64,000 nucleotides of DNA from the NCBI GenBank assembly GCA_022376925.1, contig JAIOJX010000026.1:203274400-203338399 (forward strand), given 5' to 3'. Under the pieces are notes generated by a model. It was not told the origin of the DNA, made no database searches, and was given only the letters and a program-made list of their open reading frames with translations. The position numbers and the translations under genes are program-made. Positions 24,558 to 40,648 of this stretch are shown piece by piece. Source of the DNA: Tragulus kanchil. Taxonomy: Eukaryota > Chordata > Mammalia > Artiodactyla > Tragulidae. Numbering within the stretch: position 1 is the stretch's first letter; every line of letters begins with the position of its first letter.

Positions 24558-26687
24558 CTGAAAAACAATGCACTGCTTATTCTTCCAGCCATTACAGTCA
24601 TTAACTTGAAGATTCATAAAATGTTAAGTTACTTTCTCTTGAACATCAATCACTGAAACTAGCTTGAAATCTCTGGGTTATGAAACTGACAAATATGGTT
24701 GAATACTCTTAAGTTTTACCTGAAACTGATCATTAAACGAGTGTATTCCACACTCCAAAACATGTCAGAAGGGTTAAGCATCTGACCCAGAGAAAAATGT
24801 TTGTCTTTCATTCTACCCAAAAGAATACTGGAACAATTTTACAAGCAACTATTTGTTTTTAATGTTTATTTGTGTAACTTTATATATCGATTTTATCTAG
24901 TTTGTCTTCGGTTGTATGGACAAGTCAGCTAAAAATATTACTGTGAAAAACTGAAGGTTCACCTAGAACGAAAGAGGAAATATTAAGATATGGATTTACC
25001 TTGATAAAACAACTCCTTTCTTCAAGTGGCTGGGAGCTAGTCTGCTCAGATTAACTGTACTAAGGGTATTGTCTGTTTGGGCCACACCACTGGTTAACAC
25101 TAGGACCCTCTGATTGCACTACGGGAGTAAAGCTGAGGTATTTCTACACGTTCTTTGTTTTCGCAACACTGGTATTATGCTCTGAATTTTTTCCCCAGCA
25201 TGTTCATGCAGTCATGGCTACCTTTGCGTTTTTTTCTTACTCTGATACTTCAGAACTCTAAAATATATGAACTTAAAAGGAAAAAACAAAAAATATTTTT
25301 TTCAGATTAAAGATAAGGAACAACTTGGTGTTATTTAATACGAAAGAACATTGAACTTTCTAGAGGAGATGTTTATGCATGTGTAAAACTATTTAATTTG
25401 CCAAAAAGCAAAGTCAGTTTCCATGTAGTAATCCTGCAGCATCAATATACACATTTATATAAAAAATGAATGGTGCATGATTTCAACATCGTTAGACCAT
25501 GACATTTTTGCAACTTGTTTAATGTCCCTGGATATGCTTCAGTGTCTCCTAGTTTATAGGCTATGGGAATTTGAATTTTTGGGGATTTTATACATCATCA
25601 ACATAAGTTATGTTAGTGCCAAATTTCTGGACACTATCCCCCCCGCTCAAACCCAAAGCTTTCCTTGCCTGAAAAACAATGCACTGCTTATTCTTCCAGC
25701 CATTACAGTCATTAACTTGAAGATTCATAAAATGTTAAGTTACTTTCTCTTGAACATCAATCACTGAAACTAGCTTGAAATCTCTGGGTTATGAAACTGA
25801 CAAATATGGTTGAATACTCTTAAGTTTTACCTGAAACTGATCATTAAACGAGTGTATTCCACACTCCAAAACATGTCAGAAGGGTTAAGCATCTGACCCA
25901 GAGAAAAATGTTTGTCTTTCATTCTACCCAAAAGAATACTGGAACAATTTTACAAGCAACTATTTGTTTTTAATGTTTATTTGTGTAACTTTATATATCG
26001 ATTTTATCTAGTTTGTCTTCGGTTGTATGGACAAGTCAGCTAAAAATATTACTGTGAAAAACTGAAGGTTCACCTAGAACGAAAGAGGAAATATTAAGAT
26101 ATGGATTTACCTTGATAAAACAACTCCTTTCTTCAAGTGGCTGGGAGCTAGTCTGCTCAGATTAACTGTACTAAGGGTATTGTCTGTTTGGGCCACACCA
26201 CTGGTTAACACTAGGACCCTCTGATTGCACTACGGGAGTAAAGCTGAGGTATTTCTACACGTTCTTTGTTTTCGCAACACTGGTATTATGCTCTGAATTT
26301 TTTCCCCAGCATGTTCATGCAGTCATGGCTACCTTTGCGTTTTTTTCTTACTCTGATACTTCAGAACTCTAAAATATATGAACTTAAAAGGAAAAAACAA
26401 AAAATATTTTTTTCAGATTAAAGATAAGGAACAACTTGGTGTTATTTAATACGAAAGAACATTGAACTTTCTAGAGGAGATGTTTATGCATGTGTAAAAC
26501 TATTTAATTTGCCAAAAAGCAAAGTCAGTTTCCATGTAGTAATCCTGCAGCATCAATATACACATTTATATAAAAAATGAATGGTGCATGATTTCAACAT
26601 CGTTAGACCATGACATTTTTGCAACTTGTTTAATGTCCCTGGATATGCTTCAGTGTCTCCTAGTTTATAGGCTATGGGAATTTGAAT
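24500..26687 (+). repeat. Direct duplication D7 (24500-25576 / 25601-26687), EYA4 intron plus exon A remnant
   Basis: Spacing 1101 nt at the start, rising to 1111 nt after the corrupted exon A remnant. The left end of the right copy is error-rich (eight-C run); the rest is near identical. It overlaps the end of D6, so 24500-24782 is present in more than two forms. Confidence 0.96.
25601..25668 (-). pseudogene. EYA4: Corrupted partial third copy of EYA4 exon A
   Basis: A truncated exon A begins abruptly at the D7 junction. Compared with the intact copies it carries about ten extra bases within 70 nt, including a run of eight C at 25637-25644 and an extra CCCA-like insertion. The frame is destroyed, and the sequence recovers full identity just past the acceptor. 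This looks like unpolished sequence at a contig or gap-fill edge. Confidence 0.8.
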
Positions 26688-26694
26688 AGAATTT

Positions 26695-27326
26695 TTATTC
26701 TACTGTTGTGTGAATCTTAAATTATGATGAACTGGTCTAAATCTTAATTATAATGAACTGGTTCATGGTGCTTTTCAGGTCTCCCGTATCTTTCTACTCG
26801 TCTGTATATTCATTCTATTAACTTTTGAGAGTTTTATATTGAAACTCCAACCAAAAATCTTAATTTATCTACTTACATGATTGTATTATATAGTAGAAAT
26901 ATTCATATATGTAAGTTTGCTCTGTATTTTCCAAGTCTCCTGTGTATCATACTTTCACAATTTAAAAAGTAAAAAAAGAAAGAGAAAATAAAATGAAAAA
27001 AAAAAAAAAGACAAAAAATGAATGGGATTGGTATCAGGGCTCTGAATTGCAGTGCTTAGGACAATGAGGAGTTTACTTTCTGAAAGCTTGGCCCTCTTTA
27101 ACTATACTCCCCGGACAGCTGCAGCTGGGGGTTCTTTCTGCCTGTGCCAATATCAGAACTGTGTAAGGCCCAGGGAGGCTATTTTGGGTAGGGGATTTTA
27201 GGATTCTGAACTCTTGTCAAGCTGCCAGAGCCTAAGTTTGTTGACCTTCAAGGCACATTGTACAACCCGTCTATTTCCCCAGGCATTTCCTTGACAGACA
27301 ACAGAATATATGGGTTTTATTTTAAC
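26695..27326 (-). other. EYA4 intron with A-rich tract
   Basis: A plus-strand A-rich tract at 26965-27012 may be the tail of an old retroposon. No exon recognised. Confidence 0.45.
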
Positions 27327-27759
27327 TCTTTCAAGATGGCAGAAGTTGATGAGGTTTTGTTTCTGAAAGTTTACCAGAAGTCTTAGTGCCTGTGAAAGGT
27401 ACTTAAGGATGGCTCCATAGATAACCGTGATGTAAATAAACAAGGTGATAGTACTTTGATTGCTACTGAATGTGCTTGGAAATTGTGGATTTCTAGTCAT
27501 TCATGTGCTATGAATACTCCAGATGTGTTTTCTGATTCATGAAATTTATTTCCACTGGAATTAAGGACACTGACTCAATCCATCTGATACTTCCTTATAA
27601 TGCTAAAATAGGATTCTTGTCTTAGGTCTAGATTACTGCATATACAAGGACACAACATCACAAATTATATTAAATAAAATATTAAATACTATGGCTAAAG
27701 ATACTGTATATTATTTAAAGAACATGTGCCATAGTGAAATACAAATAAGCAATACAAAT

Positions 27760-27762
27760 GTG

Positions 27763-27798
<36 letters not shown>

Positions 27799-27800
27799 TA
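27760..27800. repeat. (TA)n(CA)n microsatellite
   Basis: Dinucleotide tract, repeated in the D8 right copy at about 28866-28902 with a 4-nt shorter length. Confidence 0.9.
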
Positions 27801-28031
27801 TATATGTGTATATGTATGTATATACAAAGAGTCAGATATTGAGTTCAGAATTTCATAGACAACAGTTTTCATAAAAGTTGTACATGTTTAGAGTTGCAGG
27901 GGAGTTTGTTATTTGAGCTCTATTCAAATTTGCTTGATATTTTAATAGCAGAATTGATGAAAGAACCACGCGGAGGCACACATTAAGAAAATACTCTCAA
28001 ACACAAAGTGAACATTTTTCACACAAAGTTA

Positions 28032-28205
<174 letters not shown>

Positions 28206-28868
28206 CTAATACTAAGTAACTTCTAGTAGGACAGATTTTAACTTATCACTGCTGTCTTTCAATTCCATTTCCCAACCTTTCAATATTTAAGAGATGTTCA
28301 TGGTACCTGGCAGGCACAATATCAAGTGCTGGGAGTACATCCCAAAATGAAGCAAAAAATTTCAAAATATTCAACAACATTTGGCATAGACGTTGCTTTT
28401 CTAATTTATGGGTTTTTAATTTTTAACTTTTTTCTTTCAAGATGGCAGAAGTTGATGAGGTTTTGTTTCTGAAAGTTTACCAGAAGTCTTAGTGCCTGTG
28501 AAAGGTACTTAAGGATGGCTCCATAGATAACCGTGATGTAAATAAACAAGGTGATAGTACTTTGATTGCTACTGAATGTGCTTGGAAATTGTGGATTTCT
28601 AGTCATTCATGTGCTATGAATACTCCAGATGTGTTTTCTGATTCATGAAATTTATTTCCACTGGAATTAAGGACACTGACTCAATCCATCTGATACTTCC
28701 TTATAATGCTAAAATAGGATTCTTGTCTTAGGTCTAGATTACTGCATATACAAGGACACAACATCACAAATTATATTAAATAAAATATTAAATACTATGG
28801 CTAAAGATACTGTATATTATTTAAAGAACATGTGCCATAGTGAAATACAAATAAGCAATACAAATGTG

Positions 28869-28900
<32 letters not shown>

Positions 28901-29133
28901 TATATATGTGTATATGTATGTATATACAAAGAGTCAGATATTGAGTTCAGAATTTCATAGACAACAGTTTTCATAAAAGTTGTACATGTTTAGAGTTGCA
29001 GGGGAGTTTGTTATTTGAGCTCTATTCAAATTTGCTTGATATTTTAATAGCAGAATTGATGAAAGAACCACGCGGAGGCACACATTAAGAAAATACTCTC
29101 AAACACAAAGTGAACATTTTTCACACAAAGTTA

Positions 29134-31445
<2,312 letters not shown>

Positions 31446-31477
31446 CCTCCACCCTCCACCCCACCACAGACACACAG

Positions 31478-31495
31478 ACACACACACACACACAA
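31478..31495. repeat. (CA)n microsatellite
   Basis: Short CA tract in the D10 left copy, repeated near 32573-32590. Confidence 0.85.
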
Positions 31496-31619
31496 TGAAT
31501 TATTAGATCCCTTCAATCTCTAAAACAATTATGGGCATTAGAACATTTTAATATATGCTCGACTATTAGAACAACATCTTCAATATAATACATATAGAAA
31601 TTGCAACAATATGGCTTAC

Positions 31620-31734
31620 CTAGTACTAATAATTGATAAAGATTTAAGTGCATTTGTTAGCCAGGAGTCTGTCAGACCTTCAATCTCAGCCCTCAGCTGC
31701 AGCCATGCATCTCTCTTGGCGGGGCCAAGAAGTC
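31620..31734 (-). CDS. EYA4: EYA4 37-codon exon, left duplicate
   Basis: Second occurrence of the 115-nt [14 protein letters not shown] exon, with the same splice sites and phases as the copy at 32715-32829. One of the two should be dropped from any gene model. Nothing in the exon tells which is original, because both lie well inside the duplicated 1.1-kb unit. Confidence 0.85.
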
Positions 31735-32714
31735 CTGCAATATGGAAAAGCAGAGTTGAGTCAAGAGATAAACATTTTTGAGGGATGCCTTGCTTGGCCT
31801 CCCTTCTGTTTACTATGGATAACTTTTATTCCTGCCTATATCAAAAATAAAGACAGAGACTTGTATCAACACTGATCTTTCACTTTGGAATTCATTATCC
31901 ATCCATTCATTCCACAAACATTTACTGAACAACTTCTACATGTCACAGTCTGGGCTAAAAACTAGGGATATAACGATGAAAGAGGGGGGTCATAGTCTTT
32001 ACCTTCACTGATTCTAGAATCTGGCACATGGGACGCCAGTCACCTGAGGGGCTCTGACAACGCTCCTGCCTGGATCCTACTCCAAAAGACTGACAGCATA
32101 GGTCTGGTGGAGAAGTGAGGGTCTATCAGCCCAGGGATACAAAACTCAAATATTGTGACTATCGGAAATGTTTAGTTTCTTGATGATCACAATCATTACC
32201 ACTGTGAAATAGTAATAATGACATTATCACATGTAGCTTTGGAATTTTCTAGAATTTGTTTCTAATATTAATGCTGAAGCTATAAGAAATACTTTGCATT
32301 GTAAAAGGAGTTAAGAAGTTTCCTGAAATCCCTCTGATTGTTCCTTTTATGCAGTGTCCACAGTCTAAACCCTTTTGGCCACTTTGCTGGACACAAGATG
32401 CTTCAAATATGTCACAGCCCCTGTGGGAATGGGGTGCCCAGAACTGAGCAATGTTCTCTGTTCTGCTTCCCCAGCCTGATCCAGAAAAAGGATAAAGAGA
32501 CAGAACTTGCCAGTTTTTTCTAAGAAGCAGCAACTTCCATCCTCCACCCTCCACCCCACCACAGACACACAGACACACACACACACACAATGAATTATTA
32601 GATCCCTTCAATCTCTAAAACAATTATGGGCATTAGAACATTTTAATATATGCTCGACTATTAGAACAACATCTTCAATATAATACATATAGAAATTGCA
32701 ACAATATGGCTTAC

Positions 32715-32829
32715 CTAGTACTAATAATTGATAAAGATTTAAGTGCATTTGTTAGCCAGGAGTCTGTCAGACCTTCAATCTCAGCCCTCAGCTGCAGCCA
32801 TGCATCTCTCTTGGCGGGGCCAAGAAGTC
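32715..32829 (-). CDS. EYA4: EYA4 exon, 37 codons ([14 protein letters not shown]...SIIST), right copy
   Basis: A 115-nt exon with acceptor ...CATATTGCAG and donor GTAAGCC. It enters with two bases of a Gly codon and leaves with two bases of an Arg codon. It encodes [19 protein letters not shown] and then [18 protein letters not shown] of the Eya-domain helical region. This is the right copy of duplication D10; its coding sequence appears identical to the left copy 1095 nt away. Because 115 is not a multiple of three, a transcript using both copies would shift frame. Confidence 0.9.
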
Positions 32830-33019
32830 CTGCAATATGGAAAAGCAGAGTTGAGTCAAGAGATAAACATTTTTGAGGGATGCCTTGCTTGGCCTCCCTT
32901 CTGTCTACTATGGATAACTTTTATTCCTGCCTATATCAAAAATAAAGACAGAGACTTGTATCAACACTGATCTTTCACTTTGGAATTCATTATCCATCCA
33001 TTCATTCCACAAACATTTA

Positions 33020-35167
33020 CTGAACAACTTCTACATGTCACATTCTGGGCTAAAAACTAGGGATATAACGATGAAAGAGGGGGGTCATAGTCTTTACCTT
33101 CACTGATTCTAGAATCTGGCACATGGGACGCCAGTCACCTGAGGGGCTCTGACAACGCTCCTGCCTGGATCCTACTCCAAAAGACTGACAGCATAGGTCT
33201 GGTGGAGAAGTGAGGGTCTATCAGCCCAGGGATACAAAACTCAAATATTGTGACTATCGGAAATGTTTAGTTTCTTGATGATCACAATCATTACCACTGT
33301 GAAATAGTAATAATGACATTATCACATGTAGCTTTGGAATTTTCTAGAATTTGTTTCTAATATTAATGCTGAAGCTATAAGAAATACTTTGCATTGTAAA
33401 AAGGAGTTAAGAAGTTTCCCTGAAATCCTAAAGCCTATGACAGAGTTACAGATGATAGCTGAAAACTATATTGATATTCGGATAAGAAGAGAAGTAGTCA
33501 TACTAATTTTATTGCAAAAGCTTTCATGATAAAACAAGATCATGTAAATCAATTAAAAACATTACATTTCTTATTTAAATACTATTTCAGAATACTGACT
33601 GACATATATATACATGGATATGTAGATGGGTTTTTTTTAAATAAAAATTTCTAGTTTCTACCAAATCTCATTTGTCTTTATTTCAACAAAAAGACGCTAA
33701 TATATCACAAAATGGACTCATATCTTATATCTCATTGTTTAAACCTTTTAAGCTGCAAGAGTATTTACTAGTAAGCTGTACTAATTGATTTTTAGATAAT
33801 TTTAATAATACCCTTTAAGAAGGAAAGAATGACATGGCTGAAATATAAAAGTTAATTCAGATTTTCCAAAGGCATATTTATTATCTTAAAGCTGAACTCA
33901 TTACCCTCGATTGCTTTTACATAGAATATCCATTCATTTGATTTTAAAAAGGATCTTGGATAAAATGTTAAGAGTCATTTAGGAATCCTGGGTTGTCGGT
34001 CTTAACTGCTGAACAAGTCAGTAGCCTGCAGGAGACTGTTTCTCTCTCGGAAATCACAAACATCCATATCTAATCTTCCCTTTGGAACATTAAAAAAACC
34101 CCTGAACAACTTCTACATGTCACATTCTGGGCTAAAAACTAGGGATATAACGATGAAAGAGGGGGGTCATAGTCTTTACCTTCACTGATTCTAGAATCTG
34201 GCACATGGGACGCCAGTCACCTGAGGGGCTCTGACAACGCTCCTGCCTGGATCCTACTCCAAAAGACTGACAGCATAGGTCTGGTGGAGAAGTGAGGGTC
34301 TATCAGCCCAGGGATACAAAACTCAAATATTGTGACTATCGGAAATGTTTAGTTTCTTGATGATCACAATCATTACCACTGTGAAATAGTAATAATGACA
34401 TTATCACATGTAGCTTTGGAATTTTCTAGAATTTGTTTCTAATATTAATGCTGAAGCTATAAGAAATACTTTGCATTGTAAAAAGGAGTTAAGAAGTTTC
34501 CCTGAAATCCTAAAGCCTATGACAGAGTTACAGATGATAGCTGAAAACTATATTGATATTCGGATAAGAAGAGAAGTAGTCATACTAATTTTATTGCAAA
34601 AGCTTTCATGATAAAACAAGATCATGTAAATCAATTAAAAACATTACATTTCTTATTTAAATACTATTTCAGAATACTGACTGACATATATATACATGGA
34701 TATGTAGATGGGTTTTTTTTAAATAAAAATTTCTAGTTTCTACCAAATCTCATTTGTCTTTATTTCAACAAAAAGACGCTAATATATCACAAAATGGACT
34801 CATATCTTATATCTCATTGTTTAAACCTTTTAAGCTGCAAGAGTATTTACTAGTAAGCTGTACTAATTGATTTTTAGATAATTTTAATAATACCCTTTAA
34901 GAAGGAAAGAATGACATGGCTGAAATATAAAAGTTAATTCAGATTTTCCAAAGGCATATTTATTATCTTAAAGCTGAACTCATTACCCTCAATTGCTTTT
35001 ACATAGAATATTCATTCATTTGATTTTAAAAAGGATCTTGGATAAAATGTTAAGAGTCATTTAGGAATCCTGGGTTGTCGGTCTTAACTGCTGAACAAGT
35101 CAGTAGCCTGCAGGAGACTGTTTCTCTCTTGGAAATCACAAACATCCATATCTAATCTTCCCTTTGG
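33020..35167 (+). repeat. Direct duplication D11 (33020-34087 / 34102-35167), EYA4 intron
   Basis: Spacing 1082 nt. About 14 nt of A-rich filler lies at 34088-34101. One substitution pair is CCCTCGATTG versus CCCTCAATTG. The first part of this unit also occurs in D10, so TACATGTCACA...CTGGGC is present three times (31.9, 33.0 and 34.1 kb). Confidence 0.96.
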
Positions 35168-37332
35168 TTCTAACGTTATTATGATGTATTGTTCTACATG
35201 TTTGTGTTCTCCTGTAGCTACTGAATATTTACTGAGCATCTCATACATGCTTTGAGCTAGCTAGGCACTGGATATGAGACCAACAGACACACAGCCCACC
35301 CTCATGATGTGCATGGTGTAGTATATAGTATAGATGAAAATTTAATTTTCTATGTTATATTTTATGACTTTTAGGTGAATATACACATGTAGAGCATACA
35401 CAAATATATTTCCTTGTCTTCTTCAATTTTTTTATTTTGGTTTATGCTCCTCAATCAGCCCTCTTTTTGTTTAAAAAGAAAAAATCCCCTAGGATAAGAA
35501 ACTTAAATGACCCCATAACTAATCCTAGGATCTTGGTGACCTAAAACTTATCCTAATAGTTGAAATCATTAATTATTCCGAGAAGCACATCCAGGTTCTT
35601 AGTTTTCATATCACAGGCTTTGATATTATTTGCAATTTATTAATGAGTATAAAATGGTTTAGTTGCTACCCACAGAGCATTTGAACTCTTAAAAGCCATG
35701 ACATAGTGAACACCACACATGGCAAAGCTATACTGTCAAATAATATGCAATTTTGGAAAGGGTAAATTTAACTTCTTGACATCTTTGAAACAACACAAAA
35801 CACTGCTTGTGTTTATTTTTGATAGGATTCCAGAAAAGTAAAGGCTGCTAACAACTCTGCTTCAATGACCGGGGTTGTCTCCAGACTGGTCCTCTTTCCA
35901 CGGCCTCCATCAGTTTCTCTGCCTGGTTTTCCTAGGGACTGTCACAGCTGAAGAAGGACAAACTTTCTGCTATCAGTCTTGACCAAACATCTGGGCACAG
36001 AGAATTCCCAATTCATCTGACAGTGTTTCAGACATTATTTTGCAGTTGTATTTTTTCCCCACAAACTCTTAGAAAGTAAAAATTATGGCCTACTCTCATC
36101 CAGCATGTGAGTGAAGTTGCTCAGTTGTGTCCCACTCTATGTGACCCATGGATGAGCCATGGAATTCTGCAGGCAAGAATACTAGAGTGGGATCTAAAAG
36201 TTCATAACCTGGGTTGTCGGTCTTAACTGCTGAACAAGTCAGTAGCCTGCAGGAGACTGTTTCTCTCTGAAATCACAAACATCCATATCTAATCTTCCCT
36301 TTGGTTCTAACGTTATTATGATGTATTGTTCTACATGTTTGTGTTCTCCTGTAGCTACTGAATATTTACTGAGCATCTCATACATGCTTTGAGCTAGCTA
36401 GGCACTGGATATGAGACCAACAGACACACAGCCCACCCTCATGATGTGCATGGTGTAGTATATAGTATAGATGAAAATTTAATTTTCTATGTTATATTTT
36501 ATGACTTTTAGGTGAATATACACATGTAGAGCATACACAAATATATTTCCTTGTCTTCTTCAATTTTTTTATTTTGGTTTATGCTCCTCAATCAGCCCTC
36601 TTTTTGTTTAAAAAGAAAAAATCCCCTAGGATAAGAAACTTAAATGACCCCATAACTAATCCTAGGATCTTGGTGACCTAAAACTTATCCTAATAGTTGA
36701 AATCATTAATTATTCCGAGAAGCACATCCAGGTTCTTAGTTTTCATATCACAGGCTTTGATATTATTTGCAATTTATTAATGAGTATAAAATGGTTTAGT
36801 TGCTACCCACAGAGCATTTGAACTCTTAAAAGCCATGACATAGTGAACACCACACATGGCAAAGCTATACTGTCAAATAATATGCAATTTTGGAAAGGGT
36901 AAATTTAACTTCTTGACATCTTTGAAACAACACAAAACACTGCTTGTGTTTATTTTTGATAGGATTCCAGAAAAGTAAAGGCTGCTAACAACTCTGCTTC
37001 AATGACCGGGGTTCTTGTCTCCAGACTGGTCCTCTTTCCACGGCCTCCATCAGTTTCTCTGCCTGGTTTTCCTAGGGACTGTCACAGCTGAAGAAGGACA
37101 AACTTTCTGCTATCAGTCTTGACCAAACATCTGGGCACAGAGAATTCCCAATTCATCTGACAGTGTTTCAGACATTATTTTGCAGTTGTATTTTTTCCCC
37201 ACAAACTCTTAGAAAGTAAAAATTATGGCCTACTCTCATCCAGCATGTGAGTGAAGTTGCTCAGTTGTGTCCCACTCTTTGTGACCCATGGATGAGCCAT
37301 GGAATTCTGCAGGCAAGAATACTGGAGTGGGT
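35069..37332 (+). repeat. Direct duplication D12 (35069-36192 / 36208-37332), EYA4 intron
   Basis: Spacing 1139 nt. The left copy stops inside a Bov-tA SINE (36103-36192), which is complete only after the right copy (37245-37437). The junction holds GGGATCTAAAAGTTCATAA filler. Confidence 0.96.
36103..36192 (-). repeat. Truncated Bov-tA SINE at the D12 junction
   Basis: The first 90 nt of the SINE that is full-length at 37245-37437. It is cut where the left copy ends, not by a natural deletion. Confidence 0.85.
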
Positions 37333-37437
37333 AGCCTTTCCCTTCTCCAGGGGATCTTCCCAACCCAGGGATCAAACCCAGGACTCCCACGTTGCAGGCA
37401 GATTCCTTACCGTCTCAGCCAGAAGGGAAGCCCCTCA
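37245..37437 (-). repeat. Bov-tA SINE in EYA4 intron
   Basis: Antisense Bov-tA from GTGAAGTTGCTCAGTTGTGTC to CCAGAAGGGAAGCCCC. It lies about 120 nt from the 3' end of the 53-codon EYA4 exon and in sense with the gene. Confidence 0.9.
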
Positions 37438-37540
37438 TCCAGCATGATTCCTTGGTAATTTATTTTACAGAAGGATCGTCCCTAAGAAGAAACTTGAAAC
37501 CACAATTCAAATCTATCTGCAGTATCTTTATTAAATTTTA

Positions 37541-37881
<341 letters not shown>

Positions 37882-38460
37882 CTGTTAAAAATATTGGAAG
37901 AGTTGTTTTACAAAGGATGCTTGTCACCATGTCAGAAGCTTTTTCCATCTTTCCACCTGATCAGGCCATGGCCAGAAGAGGGCAGCATTGGCCCACCCAT
38001 CCCGCCCTCTCACACGGAAATGGTACCATTTCCACTCTATAAAATCTAAATCCAGAAGAGGGGCTTAAAGGCGGAAGACCCATGGCTTTCTTAGAGTAAA
38101 TAAAAGAAATTATCTTTAATCTTAAAATGACTGATAAGGACTCCTCTTTTGAATCTTTACAACAATCACTGGTGATCACTCACTTTGTCATTTCTGTTAC
38201 GCATATTTAAATTAAGCAAAGCTAATCCAAAGATATTTTAAAGCTATTTGGGCTGAACACCTCAGTGGTTACTATTGTTGAGCAGCAACAGAAGGGCTTT
38301 GATGATTATGATGTTCTGTGAGACTTCTATGACTTTCTGTTTTTTGTTGGGCCAGTCATACCATGAAAAAAACATGTTGATGTTATTTTAAAAGTTCTGG
38401 TGTTTCAACACAGCAAAAAGAATAATCATAGAAGCTGGCATTATTTTCTGGCTTGTTTTT
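37882..38460 (-). other. EYA4 intron upstream of the 19-codon exon
   Basis: No further exon or repeat recognised before duplication D13. Confidence 0.6.
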
Positions 38461-39227
38461 AAAACTTTAAACTGAAAAGAATACTGAAAGCAAAAGATCT
38501 ACCATCTCCAGTGTGCTACAAATTCAGAGGAAAATAGACTTTAAGTACATACATCCATATAACTGACTTAAGCTATAGTGTGTACAAAACAAATGGTAAC
38601 TCTCCAGAAAAGAATTCAATTCTTCTTTGCTGTTTTAAGAGTCCTTTTCTATCTTCAAATAATCTGCAACGTCCCAGTGAAGTAGTTTCATGATCTGCAG
38701 GTGAAATCTGGCTAGGCTATTTCAATACCAAGAATCCATTAATACTATGCTCAGAATAGGTATGGGTTAGTCTTCTGGACCTCATTTTTTTCCCATCGAA
38801 TTATTCCAGTCAAACTCACAGGGTCTAGCCATACACATTAAGTGCTTATCATTCAAAATCAATTCTGAAAAATCATTAAATTAGAAAATAAGATGCCATA
38901 CAAAAGGCTTTTCAGCTACTATTTATGAACATTATGGAACCTGGAAGAATCTGATAGTGAAACAAATAATATCTCATCTCCAGCTTTCCACACTGAGTAT
39001 ATTAGATCCTGAGGCAGTGTGAGGATAAAGGAGTTAGCTCAGGCTTCCTTTAAAATATGAAACAGTGAGTAGCTCAATCGACACGATTTTAGTATATAAC
39101 TTCTGGATTTTCAACATTCTGGTGAGGAACATAAATTATGGGTCTGGTAACGTTTTTTGTTAAAGATTTTTTTTCCTTTTCCCCATCTTGCCTCTTTTCT
39201 ATTTATATTTATTTTCATCCATCTTCT

Positions 39228-39435
39228 TATTCTTTGGCCTGTGTGGGCCTCCCATTGCAGTGGTCTCTCTCTGCTGAGCACCAGCTCTGGATGCCTGCGC
39301 TCTAGAGCGCTGGCTCGTAATTGGACACATTGGCCCAGCCGCTCTGCAGCACGTGGGATCGTCCTGGGCCAGGGATTGAACTGGTGACCCTTGTGCTGCA
39401 AGGTGGATCTACCCACTGGAACACCAGGGAAGCCC
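39228..39435 (-). repeat. CHR-type SINE
   Basis: Antisense CHR SINE from TTCTTTGGCCTGTGTGGG to AACACCAGGGAAGCCC. Confidence 0.85.
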
Positions 39436-40321
39436 AGGTTCAGCAACTTTCGAATAAATATGTTCACAGGTAAGAGAAAGCCTCAAAAGTTAATCTGACT
39501 GGAAGCCCCTGAGGAGGGCATTTGGTTCACCCCGGGTAAACCCACATTTAAAACTTTAAACTGAAAAGAATACTGAAAGCAAAAGATCTACCATCTCCAG
39601 TGTGCTACAAATTCAGAGGAAAATAGACTTTAAGTACATACATCCATATAACTGACTTAAGCTATAGTGTGTACAAAACAAATGGTAACTCTCCAGAAAA
39701 GAATTCAATTCTTCTTTGCTGTTTTAAGAGTCCTTTTTTATCTTCAAATAATCTGCAACGTCCCAGTGAAGTAGTTTCATGATCTGCAGGTGAAATCTGG
39801 CTAGGCTATTTCAATACCAAGAATCCATTAATACTATGCTCAGAATAGGTATGGGTTAGTCTTCTGGACCTCATTTTTTTCCCATCGAATTATTCCAGTC
39901 AAACTCACAGGGTCTAGCCATACACATTAAGTGCTTATCATTCAAAATCAATTCTGAAAAATCATTAAATTAGAAAATAAGATGCCATACAAAAGGCTTT
40001 TCAGCTACTATTTATGAACATTATGGAACCTGGAAGAATCTGATAGTGAAACAAATAATATCTCATCTCCAGCTTTCCACACTGAGTATATTAGATCCTG
40101 AGGCAGTGTGAGGATAAAGGAGTTAGCTCAGGCTTCCTTTAAAATATGAAACAGTGAGTAGCTCAATCGACACGATTTTAGTATATAACTTCTGGATTTT
40201 CAACATTCTGGTGAGGAACATAAATTATGGGTCTGGTAACTTTTTTTTTGTTAGAGTTTTTTTTTTTTTCCTTTTTCCCATCTTGCCTCTTTTCTATTTA
40301 TATTTATTTTCATCCATCTTC

Positions 40322-40530
40322 TTATTCTTTGGCCTGTGTGGGCCTCCCATTGCAGTGGTCTCTCTCTGCTGAGCACCAGCTCTGGATGCCTGCGCTCTAG
40401 AGCGCTGGCTCGTAATTGGACACATTGGCCCAGCCGCTCTGCAGCACGTGGGATCGTCCTGGGCCAGGGATTGAACTGGTGACCCTTGTGCTGCAAGGTG
40501 GATCTACCCACTGGAACACCAGGGAAGCCC
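40322..40530 (-). repeat. CHR-type SINE, duplicate
   Basis: Same element as at 39228-39435, carried by the right copy of D13. Confidence 0.85.
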
Positions 40531-40648
40531 AGGTTCAGCAACTTTCGAATAAATATGTTCACAGGTAAGAGAAAGCCTCAAAAAGTTAATCTGACTGGAA
40601 GCCCCCTGAGGAGGGCATTTGGTTCACCCGGATAAACCCACATTTAAA

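Larger units (their letters stand above)
22681..24782 (+). repeat. Direct duplication D6 (22681-23716 / 23747-24782), with both alternative EYA4 exons
   Basis: Spacing 1066 nt. A 30-nt T/A-rich filler (23717-23746) separates the copies. The exon sequences appear identical in the two copies; one intronic difference is ATCATCATGG versus ATCATGATGG. Confidence 0.97.
38461..40648 (+). repeat. Direct duplication D13 (38461-39549 / 39550-40648), EYA4 intron
   Basis: Spacing 1089 nt, growing to about 1095 nt after a longer T-run near 40255. Contains a CHR SINE in each copy. The left copy's end shows homopolymer differences (CACCCCGGG versus CACCCGG). Confidence 0.96.

Noticed and set aside
39111..40562. 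103-118-codon minus-strand frames
   Set aside because: They read through the CHR SINE copies of duplication D13.
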